64,000 nt of DNA from Cyclina sinensis (lineage: Eukaryota; Mollusca; Bivalvia; Venerida; Veneridae), in assembly GCA_012932295.1 (NCBI GenBank), contig JAAONU010000013.1, forward strand, positions 6,990,603 through 7,054,602, read 5' to 3'. Within the stretch, counting starts at the first letter, position 1, and every line of letters begins with the position of its first letter. The translations under genes were made by a program, and so were the position numbers. The notes beneath the pieces are model-generated. The model saw nothing but the letters and a program-made list of their open reading frames with translations. It searched no databases and was not told the origin of the DNA. Shown here in pieces: positions 33,078 through 44,082 of this stretch.

Positions 33078-34544
33078 TACTCAATCAGTCATATGTAGAT
33101 AAAATAAAAAGTTGATTTTGAATTTTTGCCCTTGTAGTTTTGTAATCACAAGTGTTTTCTAAGTGCACAACCCAAATATTATGTATTTAATATACATGAA
33201 AATGAAAATATATAAGTGAGAATGAATTGACAATATAAAAGTTGGGCATACTGGAAGCAAGGTAGTCACAAATTGTCTGGGCATGTAATAAAATTATGAT
33301 CCTTTAGTGTTATGATTTTTTGATTTCGATAAGGATTTATAGTTACAGCTGAGATAATGTATTAACATATTTGTTAGAAGTTGAAAATGTAAATCAGTAC
33401 AGTATTTATGAATTCCAAGAAAGCGCATAGCAGTTACCAGAAATTTATATATATTTGTGTAAAACTTTCTATTCAGTCTGAGCAATTTAATTTTCAACTT
33501 ATTTTTACAGTATTTTCATTTAAGTGACAATTTACTTCAATTTTTATAGATTCAGCTTAGAAGTTTCCTCAATACACTAGCATTTTCACAGGAAAAATAA
33601 TGCTTTAATCATGCTAATATGAATATTTTGCTTACTGATTTAAGGACTTGAACTATCTTACTATATTGTTTTCATAAAGACATCTCCTCTAATTTGTTGC
33701 CAGACTTAATGAGTTTGTCAAGTGCCAAAAAAATCAGTACAAAAACTTAGGTACAAATGCTCCATCAGGTGATTTACCGGTAGTTTGCTTGACAGCATTA
33801 TCCCACACAGTTACAGGATGTTAATGAAATGTATACTGCCATTGTTCAACTCTCATCAGTAAGACTGTATAGTATTTAGTCAGTTATTTTATTACCAAAG
33901 TTTAAGTCAAGGTTTACTGGTAAATGTGATAAAGAAAACTCTGTGACAAAGTTTGTATAATAGCACCATTTCAGTCATTTTTTGAAACCAGCACTTTCTT
34001 TTGTAAATATTGAGACCAGCTTCTCTGAAATGTTTTGACAATTGTTTTTCAGGCAATTTTTGGGTATTAGCACCAATCTGCAGTATTATTTTTGCACTGT
34101 AATTTTTGAATTGTAACTGTTATAAGGGGTGTAACTCAAGTATGAATGTGATAAGAAAGTAGCATTTAATTCCCTTTGATACAGTTTTACTCCATTATCT
34201 TATCTCAGCATGTTTGCCTGAAGCTTTTATTATAAGTATATAATGTGATGTAATGCCAATATTTCTTGATTCCACCAATATTTTTTGATTCCACGTCAAA
34301 TTTTGAAATCTTTAATCTGGTCCTGTTTTTTTTTTTTTTTTTAATCTTGTGTTATACTGTTTTGTTGAATGCATTCGAGTAAACAAATAACATAGACTGT
34401 GGTGATATATGTAAATTACTTCTGTTGTATAGAAATGTTACTTTTTCTGTATTTTATTTTGTAATGTTTAAATATTCCCCACTGTGATCCTTTGTTCTAT
34501 TGTTTAGTGTGTGATTCTTCATAAATATTTATACAACATTGTTG

Positions 34545-34550
34545 AATAAA
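34545..34550 (+). terminator. Polyadenylation signal candidate
   Basis: AATAAA followed by AAAATGTGTTATTG, a suitable place for the end of the plus-strand mRNA; no coding sequence lies between it and the convergent mrps25 stop. Confidence 0.45.
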
Positions 34551-34560
34551 AAAATGTGTT

Positions 34561-35905
34561 ATTGAAAGACTGATTTTGTTTAGAAAGACACATATTCAAC
34601 TTAAAGTAGGCTAGCCTCTGTAGCTCAGACACAAGGGCCATAAAAATGCTGACTAAACAATCATGTGTTAAAAAAAACTCTCACAGTGTCTGTGTTATTT
34701 ACCAAAGGGTTCACTATGGACTTTTAGAAGTAAACACATTTGTAGTGCATGTATGGCAATTCCTGACAGGTCCAAATACGTAACAATATCATATATAAGT
34801 CAAATTGAATCCATGATCTCGAGTCAGGTTACATTCACCATCAAGTAGCAGGGTAAAAAGTGAAATTATCCTAGTCCTCAACTACTTGCATGTCGGAATC
34901 AAATCTTGATTTGAACCAGAGCATCTAGGCGACACAATTTACATCACAAAAAAAAATTCTCAATAATATCAGAGACATTTTCACTTTTTCCCACCAGAAG
35001 CAGGTAATGTCAACAGACAAGCATGTATAACAACACTGCATTAAAATAATCATATTGTACTTAATAAAATGGTTTTGTAACAGAATTATGAAAATACTGC
35101 TTCTGATGAGAAAAAATCTGTTTTTGATAGTCAGCTGTTTTCATCACAATATTGGTAGTTTCTGCCAGTTACTAAAACAGGGATCCTTGTAAAATCCACG
35201 GAATAAGAGAAACATTTGTTTTTTCGGCAAAGTCAGCCTGGTGAGCAATATAGGGTCAATTGACACTTACTGCTTTTGTATTCAATGTCAGATACTGCTT
35301 TTTTAATAAAACTTAATACCAAAGTGTTGTACCTAACACAGTGAATGATACAAGAAAGGTAGGTAAAACTTTATACATGTATTTTCTTCAGAAGAAGTGA
35401 GGTCATTATGCAAACACTTTTTGTAGTTCTGTCAAATAGATTTCCATTATATCTATACATAAAACCACAACTCCTTTGCAAAACAATACCGCTGTTATTC
35501 AATGTAAAATCTAGAACACCAAATGTACAGACACGTGTATCAGTTTAAGCATTTTAAACTAAAAAAATAATTTTTAACTGTAGTAACAGGATACATTAAC
35601 TTTTTAGAAAATGAACACACATTTATATTATTTTCTAAATACTTAAACAGCTGTAGAATTATCTACCTATACCTGTAAATTTCTTTTCTGAATTCTTGTT
35701 AAACACTACTGCATGTATTGTAAACTAATTTCTTTGTGTCATACTTCCTTAGATGAAAGCAGATTTAAACAACACAAAAACTCAGAACACACCGTCACCA
35801 TAACAACTGTTCAAGGTGCTTCTTGACTTCATGGTCATGACAATGATATTTCTACTACTTGGTGACATATTCAAAAAACAGTTATTTGTATCACAGTAGG
35901 CAATA
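34561..35905. other. Convergent intergenic region and mrps25 3' UTR
   Basis: No gene is seen. The two genes on either side point at each other. No unambiguous minus-strand AATAAA was identified. Confidence 0.45.
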
Positions 35906-38900
35906 TTATGACAGCTCATCTTTGTTAAAAAATTTGTATTTTCCTCTCATTTCTTTAGGTAACGCAACAAAGCCTGGGCAAGGCACCTGACCCGGTACTT
36001 CACATATACACCAACGCCGACAACCATACCCAAAGTTGGCCTTATTCCATTTTTTTTCTTCTTCTTTCTTAACGTCTCTGAAAAGTAGACAAAGTTAAAT
36101 TTCAGATATGAAAACAAGGAAACATACTGCACTTTGTTGAACGGAAGAAAGTCTAGACTAAATTGTCTAAATTATTATGTTAACTGCCATATACTTTCCA
36201 GACAGCTAGCAACACGCTATCACTTCTGAATCATGAGAAAAAGCTGACATCAGATAACATACAGGCAATCCTATTTGCTATACAGGCAAACCTATTTGCT
36301 ACACAGGCAATCCAATTTGCTACACAGGCAATCATATTTGCTACACAGGCAATCCTATTTGCTACACAGACAATCCTATTTGCCTCACAGGCAATCCTAT
36401 TTGCTACAAAGGCAATCCTATTTGCATCTTATTTCGTTTAAATGTACACTGTACTTATCTCACACTTATGATGAAACAAGTTTTGCAAAACCCTAACCCT
36501 ACAGGCAATCCTATTTGCTACACAGGCTATCCTATTTGCTACACAGGCAATCCTGTTTGCTACACAGGCAATCCTATTTGCTACACAGACAATCCTATTT
36601 GCTTCACAGGCAATCTTATTTGCTACAAAGGCAATCCTATTTGCTACACAGGCAATCCTATTTGCTACACAGGCAATCCTATTTGCTATACAGGCAATCC
36701 TATTTGCTACACAGGCAATTCTATTTTCTACACAGGCAATCTTATTTGCTATACAGGCTATCCTATTTACTACACAGGCAATCCTATTTGCTATACAGGC
36801 AATCCTATTTGCTATACAGGCAATCCTATCTGCTACACAGGCAATCCTATTTGCTATACAGGCAATCCTATTTGCATCTTAATTCGTTTAAATGTACACT
36901 GTACTTATCTCACACTTATGATGAAACAAGTTTTGCAACAGCTGACAATCGAACTCGATGACAACTTCATGATTTACAAAGATGTAAAGTTTAAAGATTA
37001 CACAAAATACACTGGCAACATGTCTTAACAAGAAGATCATGATGGCCCTATATGGCTCACCTGAGTACAATTGCTTTTAACAGTAAGACCACTGAAGGAT
37101 ATTCAACTCATGAACAGCATACTTGGAAATCCAAAATTGTGTTCACTTAATGGCAAGTTTGTTACGATGATGCTGACCTGTAACACCAGACAAGACTTTA
37201 TACTGTTTGAATATCATCTGGATTAGTTACTTAGTAACTAGTGACCCCTGGGTTGGGGCCAATTATGGATAACTTTTCTGAAATCAGAAGATCAAGGTCA
37301 GCCACAGTCAAAGTTGAAATTTACGTGAAAAACTATACACATTGTCTTTTTTTCATGGATGTAGTGCTAAAAGCAGGTTAGGTCATGGTTGCCTGAAGTG
37401 GTTGCAAAACTGTACATATGGTCCAAATTTCATACACACAGCTTCACAAACAGAAAATTTTTCCTCTGTATGTCCATGTAAAATACAGTGACCTCTGGGA
37501 GAAGCCAACTGTGATTCTATAGATATAATCTGAAGAATCTCGGTAGAGTTCATAACTCTGGGCTTGCTGGTTTCAGACAAGAAGAAAATTTTTAAAGTTT
37601 TCATTCTAATAGCTAAAGCAACCAGTTCTGCGTGAAATGAAATTCTTTGAAAAATTTTTGGTAGAGTTTCATGCCAGAAATATTCCTGCCAAGTTTCATT
37701 AACTGTCCCAGTGGTTGCAGTTGTTTGAAGTGGTGGATGACAAACAGAATGAAATCACAATACCTCACCCCGAGCCTCTGGCTCAGGTGAGATTACCAGA
37801 TAGGAAAAGAGCTGCACTTTCTCTACAATTATCATTTACCTGTCAGGATCACAAAATGTATCTAATAAATGCTCATGAATTTCATGTCTTGTTCGATTAT
37901 ATACATCTATCACTTCTCTCCTGCCATCGACTGAAATTAGACAAAGGCCTGATATTATCATTAAAGTCATAAATGTACACTACTTTCATACCAAGCAAGA
38001 CAAAAATAATGTAAACAAGAGGGCCATGATGGCCCTGTATCGCTCACCTGAGTATGACTGCTTTTAACCAAGTTGATATGGACCTGGTTAATTGACCCCA
38101 GATGACCCATATTTGAACTTGACCTAGAAATTATTGAAACAATCTCTTTGACAAATTTCCAGGATATTTGGACTGAAAAAGAGCATCTAGAGTGTTAACA
38201 AGGTTTCTCGATATTTAGGCTCTGTGACCTAGTTTTTGACCCCAGATAACCAATATCCAGCTACAAATCATCAAAACAACCTTTCTGACAAATTTCCAGG
38301 ACATTTGGACTGAAAATGTAGCCTCTAGAGTGTGTACAAAGTTTTTCAATATTTGGGCTCTGTGACCTAAATGTTTTGACTTCAGATGACCCATATTCAA
38401 ATTTGACCTAGAAACCATAGAATTATGCTTTCTGACAAATTTCCAGGTTATTTGGAATTAAAATGTTACCTCTAGAGTGTTAACAAGTTTTTTCCATATT
38501 TGGGCTCTGTGACCTAGTTTTTGACCCAAGATGACCCATACTCCAACTTGAGCTAGAAATCATCAAGAAAACCTGTCTGACAAATTTCCAGGATATTTAG
38601 ACTGAAAATGTTACCTCTGGAGTGTTAAAAAGTTTTTTACATATTTGAACCATGTGACCTAGTTTTTGATCCCAGATAACCCATATCCAAATCTGAGCTA
38701 GAAATCTTTGAAACAATCTTTCTGACAAATTTCAAGGACATTTGGACTAAAAATGTAACCTCTAGAGGATTAACAAGGTTTTTCTACTTTCGGGCTCTGT
38801 GACCTAGTTTTTGACCCCAGAAAACCTATATTCAAAACTAAGCTAGAAATCATCGATAGAACCTTTCTGACAAATTTCCACATTATTTGGACTGAAATTG

Positions 38901-41900
38901 CTACCTTTAGAATGTTAACAAGGTTTTTCCATATTTGGACTCTGTGACCTAGTTTGTGACTCCAGATGACCCATATTCGAACTTGATCTAGAAATCCTCA
39001 AGGCAACTTTTCTGACAAATTTCCAGATTATTTGGGCTGAAAATGTAACCTCTAGAGTGTTAACAAGGTTTTTCCATATTTGGGCTCCGTGACCTAGTTT
39101 TTGACCCCAGATGACCCATACTCCAACTTGAGCTAGAAATCATCAAGAAAACCTGTCTGACAAATTTCCAGGATATTTGGACTGAAAATGTAACCTCTGG
39201 AGTGTTAAAAAGTTTTTTACATATTTGAACCATGTGACCTAGTTTTTGATCCCAGATAACCCATATCCAAATCTGAGCTAGAAATCTTTGAAACAATGTT
39301 TCTGACAAATTTCAAGGACATTTGGACTAAAAATGTAACCTCTAGAGGATTAACAAGGTTTTTCTACTTTCGGGCTCTGTGACCTAGTTTTTGACCCCAG
39401 AAAACCTATAATCAAAACTAAGCTAGAAATCATTGATAGAACCTTTCTGACAAATTTCCACGTTATTTGGACTGAAATTGCTACCTTTAGAATGTTAACA
39501 AGGTTTTTCCATATTTGGACTCTGTGACCTAGTTTGTGACTCCAGATGACCCATATTCGAACTTGATCTAGAAATCCTCAAGGCAACTTTTCTGACAAAT
39601 TTCCAGATTATTTGGGCTGAAAATGTAACCTCTAGAGTGTTAACAAGGTTTTTCCATATTTGGGCTCCGTGACCTAGTTTTTGACCCCAGATGACCCATA
39701 TTTAAACTTGACCTAGAAATTGTCAAAGCAACCTTTCTGACAAATTTCCAGATTATTTGGGCTGAAAATGTAACCTCTAGAATGTTAACAAGGTTTTTCC
39801 ATATTTGGGCTCTGTGACCTAGTTTTTGACCCCAGATGACCCATATTTAAACTTGAGCTAGAAATCATCAATAGAACCTTTCTGACAAATTTCCAGGATA
39901 TTTGGACTGAAAAAGTAGCCTCTAGAGTGTTAACAAGGTTTTTCTATATTTGGGCTCTGTGACCTAGTTTTCCAACCCTGATAACCCATGTTCGAACTCG
40001 TCCGAGATATCAATGAGACAAACATCCCGTGCAAGTTTCATGACAATTGAGGCAAAAATGTGACCACTAGAGTGTTAACGAACTAATTGTGGACGGACGG
40101 ACGGACGGACGGACTGACGGACGGACGGACGACGGACAAAAGGTGATCAGAAAAGCTCACTCTGTCACTACGTGACAGGTGAGCTAAAAAACTGAATGCA
40201 ATAGATCATACAGCCTGAATTACTGACCACAACTGTCCACTTATCTTTTGAGGGGTGAAAGCAAGAAGATTCTAGTAAACTCTCAATACAGAAGCAAAAA
40301 TAACCTTTGTGCCTTCACCGACTGCTATGCTCTTAACAAAATTACTTAACTGGTTAAAATTATGAAGAAATATTTCAGTTTTTCATACTGACATCAAACA
40401 GATTCATGTAACATCCTACGTGTAGGTTAATCAAGTGATAAGACACCACAATTCTTTTTAAAGCTGAAATGTATTTCAAAACTACTTTTCAAAATGAACT
40501 TTGTGTAACCGTTTCAATCAAAGTTATTAAAAGAAAAGGCAAGCAAGCAAAAAAACAAACTTTATTTCATCTCAATTCTGAGGCAAATATATTCTTTTTG
40601 GCTGCAGGCAAATAAAATATAAACTTTGTTTTCAAATTAATAATGATTTTTGACATGATACATACCAAAAAACAGCTGAATGCATGGAGTAGGCGTCATA
40701 TTCTTGAACTTAAGCAACTGAAGATGATTATTTTTGTACTTGATCTGAGGAAGATGCCAGAAGAGAAATTCACTGCAAATTAAAGAAATACATACAACAA
40801 ATAATTTTTTTCAGGTATATGCACAGTACAAGCATGCATAATACAGCCCATTCCATCAGTAGCAAGAAACACTGTAATACATTTCATGTATCTTTTTTAC
40901 AGATTATATGGCCACTGGCATTTCAAATACAACTAGTAATTTACAGGCTTTACACCTACAAAGTGTGTACATTTAAATATACACAATTGTAAACAAGGAA
41001 AAATCACCAATCAAATCTAAATCATAAAATCATAAAATAAAGTAAACAAAATATTTTGCTACAATGTAAAAGTTGAACACAGAATTTCTCAGGAAAATTT
41101 ATTTCATTTTGCATGATGAAATTTCACTTGCCCCTTCTATATTATAGTTATACATACTGTTTTCTTGATTACCAGAAAATCGATCGCAATGTTTCTGCTA
41201 GAGTTTCACAAGAAAAAAGAAGAGACCAGTGGAATTGGCTTTTGCTTCCCCAAAGTGCTCTCATTCAAGGGATTTAGAACTTAGTGGAGGAAAACACAGA
41301 AATGTAGTTTATTGAGCCGAAAGTTACCTAAATGGATCTGTATCATGTAAATTATTTCATATAATGACACACAGCATTGTAAATACACATTCAATTATGT
41401 TTAAAACATAAATTATAGCATTACATATAATATATGTTAGAAAATTATGTAATCAAATCAATCTGAAAAGTAACTATACCTTAATAAATAAACTATTACA
41501 GAGGCTATACAAGTTATGGTCTGGACAAAAAATAAGTATGAAAATTTACAAAAGGCAATTATTCTAAAATTATGCAATACAGACATATGGTTCTAGTGCA
41601 ATGCACTTCTCTTCACTGAGATCTACCCATCTATGAAGCTTTATGTTGACAACTCTTTACAGAATTTTTGTTTTGTGCTGGATAAAAAATAAGGTATGAA
41701 AATGAACAAAGGGCAATTACTAAAAAAAATACACAAAGGAGAGTTAAGGTTTTTTATGCAATGCACTTCTCCACATGGAGAACTTTTCACCTATCAATTT
41801 TCATGTTTATATCTGTTATAGTCCTTGAGTATTGTGCTGGACAGAAATATGATATGAAAATAAACATAGGGCAAAAACTCAAAACTTAAATAATTTAGGT

Positions 41901-43740
41901 TACTGTTCTTAAGCACTGCACTTATCCTTAGTGAGATCTATCCATCTATGAAGTATAATGTTGATATCTCTTATGGTATCTGAGTTATGCTCCACACAAA
42001 AGAAATAACTTTAAATGTATGAATTTTAACAAAGGGTTTTAATAACTCCAAAAAATGAAAAGCAAAGTGATAGTTCTTGTGCACTTCTCTTTAATAAGAC
42101 ATATCCACCTATGAAGTTTAAAGTCGGTAGCTCTTATAATGTAAGATTTACATTCCTGACAAAAAATTAGTATAAAAAATCATCAAAGGGCAGTAACCAG
42201 GGTTGGCTTATTGACCGGTCAATTTTCAAGCTGATAGTCCAAGAGTAATACTCTGGGCCAAATTGACCTAGTGCAGAGTTATGGTTCTTGTGCAGTGCAC
42301 TTCTCTTTCATAAGACTTATCCACCTATGAAGATTCATGTTGATAGTTGATACCTTTATTAGTTTTATGGTCTGCCCTTGACAAAAAGTGTAACAGTCGT
42401 GCGGATGGACGTTCTAACAAACTGGTAATAAAGTGGCTACTCTATTGTTCTCCCCATTGTTCTCTTAGCCAAGTAAGAGCATTTAAATCCACCTAAGAGC
42501 CTAGAGAAAGAAGATATACTGTTACCTATTGTTCCCATAGCTATAAGTATCTATTTGTAAGCTTGGTTGGAAAGATGGATGGACCCTGGACCGACAAAGC
42601 GACAACTATATGCTACATGGAGCATAAATGATTTACGGACGTTTCGGTAAATGACCAGTTCGGTAAATTGGATTTATATAGTAATCCCTTTGGACGTTCC
42701 AGTAAAAAAGCAATTATTTAGTAATTATATAGTAATTATATGGTAACAATGGGATATATCACATATTTCACCGCTGCTCTTATTTTGCTGCTATTGATGA
42801 GTCCAGTCATTTGCAGCAGTTTTATACACAAGTTTCCAGTGACACTGAATTTTAATCTCTAACTGATAAAATTATCAACTCATATTTGTAAAGAATGACA
42901 CATAATTAAAAACAAACAATTAGGACAGTCACTAATTAAATTACAGCGGTTTTCTTCAATCTCTTAGTTGTACTCAACACATTAGCGGTCTTTAAAACCC
43001 GCTAATTGAGTAATAATAGACGCGTGCCCGAAAATATCAGAGCAGTCTGTGTTAAATAAATAAATAAATAAATAAAACGCACGTATATATCTCTACCTGC
43101 ATATCGTAGTGATGTCGTGAAACCAAAGTATAACTGATTAACCTGGGTCCAAACTGTATTCTTAATCTTAAGTATAAGTTAAAAATGATGTAACGTTTTA
43201 ATTCCTGTCAGAACCTTTTTGCTACTAATCGCGATCAATCAGACTGGATCCTGATAAGAGGATGAAAGTAAGACAAAATGTTTTTAATTCCTTTGCCAAA
43301 CCCGATTAGAGCCTATTCAACATGACACATAACTACTATATAATTGCCTTTTTACCGAAACGTCTAAAGGCTTTACTATATAAATCCAATTTACCAAACT
43401 GGTCATTTAACGAAACGTCCGACACCCGCATAAATATACCCTTAACAGATACTAATACAACACCTGTGCACATTCTTGTTTTCAGGACAAAAAAAAAACA
43501 ACACTTGCTGATCATAAATGTTTGATTAGAACTTGTTTACAAGATGAAACAACTTACATTGTAAGAAAAATGTTTTTACTAAATAAAAAAATGTGATACG
43601 TACTAAGTGCCTTCACTGGCTTTCTGATCAAGATTGTAGTTAATGGTCATGACTCTGACTTCTGGTCTGAACAGTAGTTTGCCAGCTTCAAGATACGCCT
43701 TTGTTCGCCTTACAGGCGCAGCGCCTTTCATAAAAGGCAT
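35906..43740 (-). CDS. mrps25: Mitochondrial ribosomal protein mS25, complete, four exons
   Basis: Minus-strand exons 43740-43604, 40772-40666, 37930-37840 and 36077-35906 join in phase (2, 1, 2) with GT..AG borders, giving 168 residues. The start is [20 protein letters not shown]. The middle is [20 protein letters not shown] followed by TPTPC. The end has [20 protein letters not shown] then MRGKYK. This matches human MRPS25 from memory (MPMKGRFPIRRT.., [42 protein letters not shown]; 173 residues). mS25 is a small-subunit protein of the mitochondrial ribosome with a thioredoxin-like fold; the CxC and second C-containing loop in the last exon is conserved. Introns hold repeats at 36261-36938 (beside exon 4), 37028-37795, 38015-40190, 41590-42420 and 42630-43427. 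In the last exon a longer shadow frame (ending LLRYLKK) also reads through, but the frame given here carries the conserved protein. Confidence 0.95.
36261..36938. repeat. Two 21-bp arrays with duplicated flank
   Basis: The unit ACAGGCAATCCTATTTGCTA plus C repeats about 8 times at 36261-36425 and about 18 times at 36501-36875. Each array is followed by nearly the same 63-bp flank (36426-36488 and 36876-36938, with CGTTTAAATGTACACTGTAC), so array plus flank was duplicated. Because the unit is 7 codons long, all three plus frames stay open, giving false frames such as repeats of NPICYTG. Located in mrps25 intron 3. Confidence 0.92.
37028..37795 (+). mobile_element. Family C element, reduced copy
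   Basis: It begins ACAAGAAGATCATGATGGCC followed by CTATATGGCTCACCTGAG and ends GGCTCAGGTGAG, so its ends are inverted. The interior carries pieces of the ~160-bp unit (GACCCCTGGGTTGGGGCCAA, CTGAAATCAGAAGATCAAGG). It lies ~45 bp from mrps25 exon 3. Confidence 0.7.
38015..40190 (+). mobile_element. Tandem-array element (family B) with about thirteen 145-bp monomers
   Basis: The left end ACAAGAGGGCCATGATGGCC then CTGTATCGCTCACCTGAG contains the palindrome AGGGCCATGATGGCCCT. The monomers carry CTGACAAATTTCCAGGATAT, TGGACTGAAAATGTAACCTC, GAGTGTTAACAAGG and CTCTGTGACCTAGTTTTTGA. CTGACAAATTTC recurs near 38283, 38428, 38574, 38723, 38868, 39013, 39158, 39301, 39446, 39591, 39736 and 39881, a period of about 145. 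The right end has a GGAC run (40091-40137), then GGTGATCAGAAAAGCTCAC, a short hairpin GTCACTACGTGAC and CAGGTGAGCT. Minus-strand frames such as 38215-38418 are by-products of the repeat. Confidence 0.9.
40091..40137. repeat. (GGAC)n simple repeat inside the family B end
   Basis: About eleven GGAC units with two interruptions. Confidence 0.9.
41590..42420 (+). repeat. Decayed ~165-bp tandem array (family D)
   Basis: TGCAATGCACTTCTC or a variant, followed by GAGATCTAYCCAYCTATGAA and GTTGATATCTCTTA, recurs near 41600, 41764, 41925, 42084 and 42294. It ends near ACAAAAAGTGTAACAGTCGT. Related units occur at 49816-50400. It lies in mrps25 intron 1. Confidence 0.7.
42630..43427. mobile_element. 798-bp non-autonomous DNA transposon with ~85-bp inverted ends and an 8-bp target duplication
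   Basis: CGGACGTTTCGGTAAATGAC plus CAGTTCGGTAAATTGGATTT at the left (from 42636) is the inverse of the right side (GGTCATTTAACGAAACGTCCG, up to 43421); the likeness continues inward to a GCAATTAT block. GCATAAAT flanks both sides (42622-42629 and 43428-43435). Eight bases fit hAT-type target duplications. No transposase is present. It contains an (AAAT)n run near 43054-43075. It lies ~180 bp from mrps25 exon 1. Confidence 0.8.
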
Positions 43741-44082
43741 TTCTTAAATTAAAAGAATTAATGGATACAGCAGTATCAAAGAAATATTATTTTTTACAAA
43801 TTCAATTTCGGCATTTTCAATGACGGAAAGTGGTCGTACATCGACCTTCACGGTCAAATGTTTGCATTTGCTATAAAAATTAAATAAGCAAGCGCCTTTA
43901 TGAGTAAACGTAAAGCAGTGCAACATAATTTTCACGACATTACTTTTACAATCTTTTGATATTAAAAGCAAAAAAAGTCATACCTTTTACGCATTCATAT
44001 AAAAAAAGGAACAAATAACTAAATGTTTGAATATGCTTTAATATGAACGAAGGTGAAATTTTACGACTATGCAGACGAAAAC
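43741..44082. promoter_or_regulatory. Divergent promoter region between mrps25 and the ARMC10-like gene
   Basis: The two ATGs point away from each other and are only 342 bases apart, so the 5' UTRs and core promoters of both genes must lie here or overlap. No TATA box in a convincing place; CpGs are a little more frequent than around (GGTCGTACATCGACC, CACGGTC, AAACGTAAAG). The inference rests on layout, not on a recognised motif. Confidence 0.7.

Larger units (their letters stand above)
31870..34560 (+). other. 3' UTR of the 16503-31869 gene, with two repeats
   Basis: No further coding exon is seen. The region runs to an AATAAA at 34545-34550, the best signal before the opposing mrps25 gene. 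It includes the elements at 32592-32800 and 32930-33077. Confidence 0.45.

Noticed and set aside
35947..36132. Minus-strand 61-codon frame ending LLRYLKK as a separate small protein
   Set aside because: It is a shadow of the last mrps25 exon; the other frame carries the conserved [18 protein letters not shown] protein and joins the upstream exons in phase.
36275..37028. Repetitive proteins (NPICYTG or QSYLLHR repeats) as real secreted repeat proteins
   Set aside because: A 21-bp minisatellite keeps all frames open; no signal peptide, no splice or start context, and it is antisense intron DNA.
38215..39308. Minus-strand frames with [11 protein letters not shown] or [10 protein letters not shown]
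   Set aside because: They are translations of the 145-bp family B monomers.
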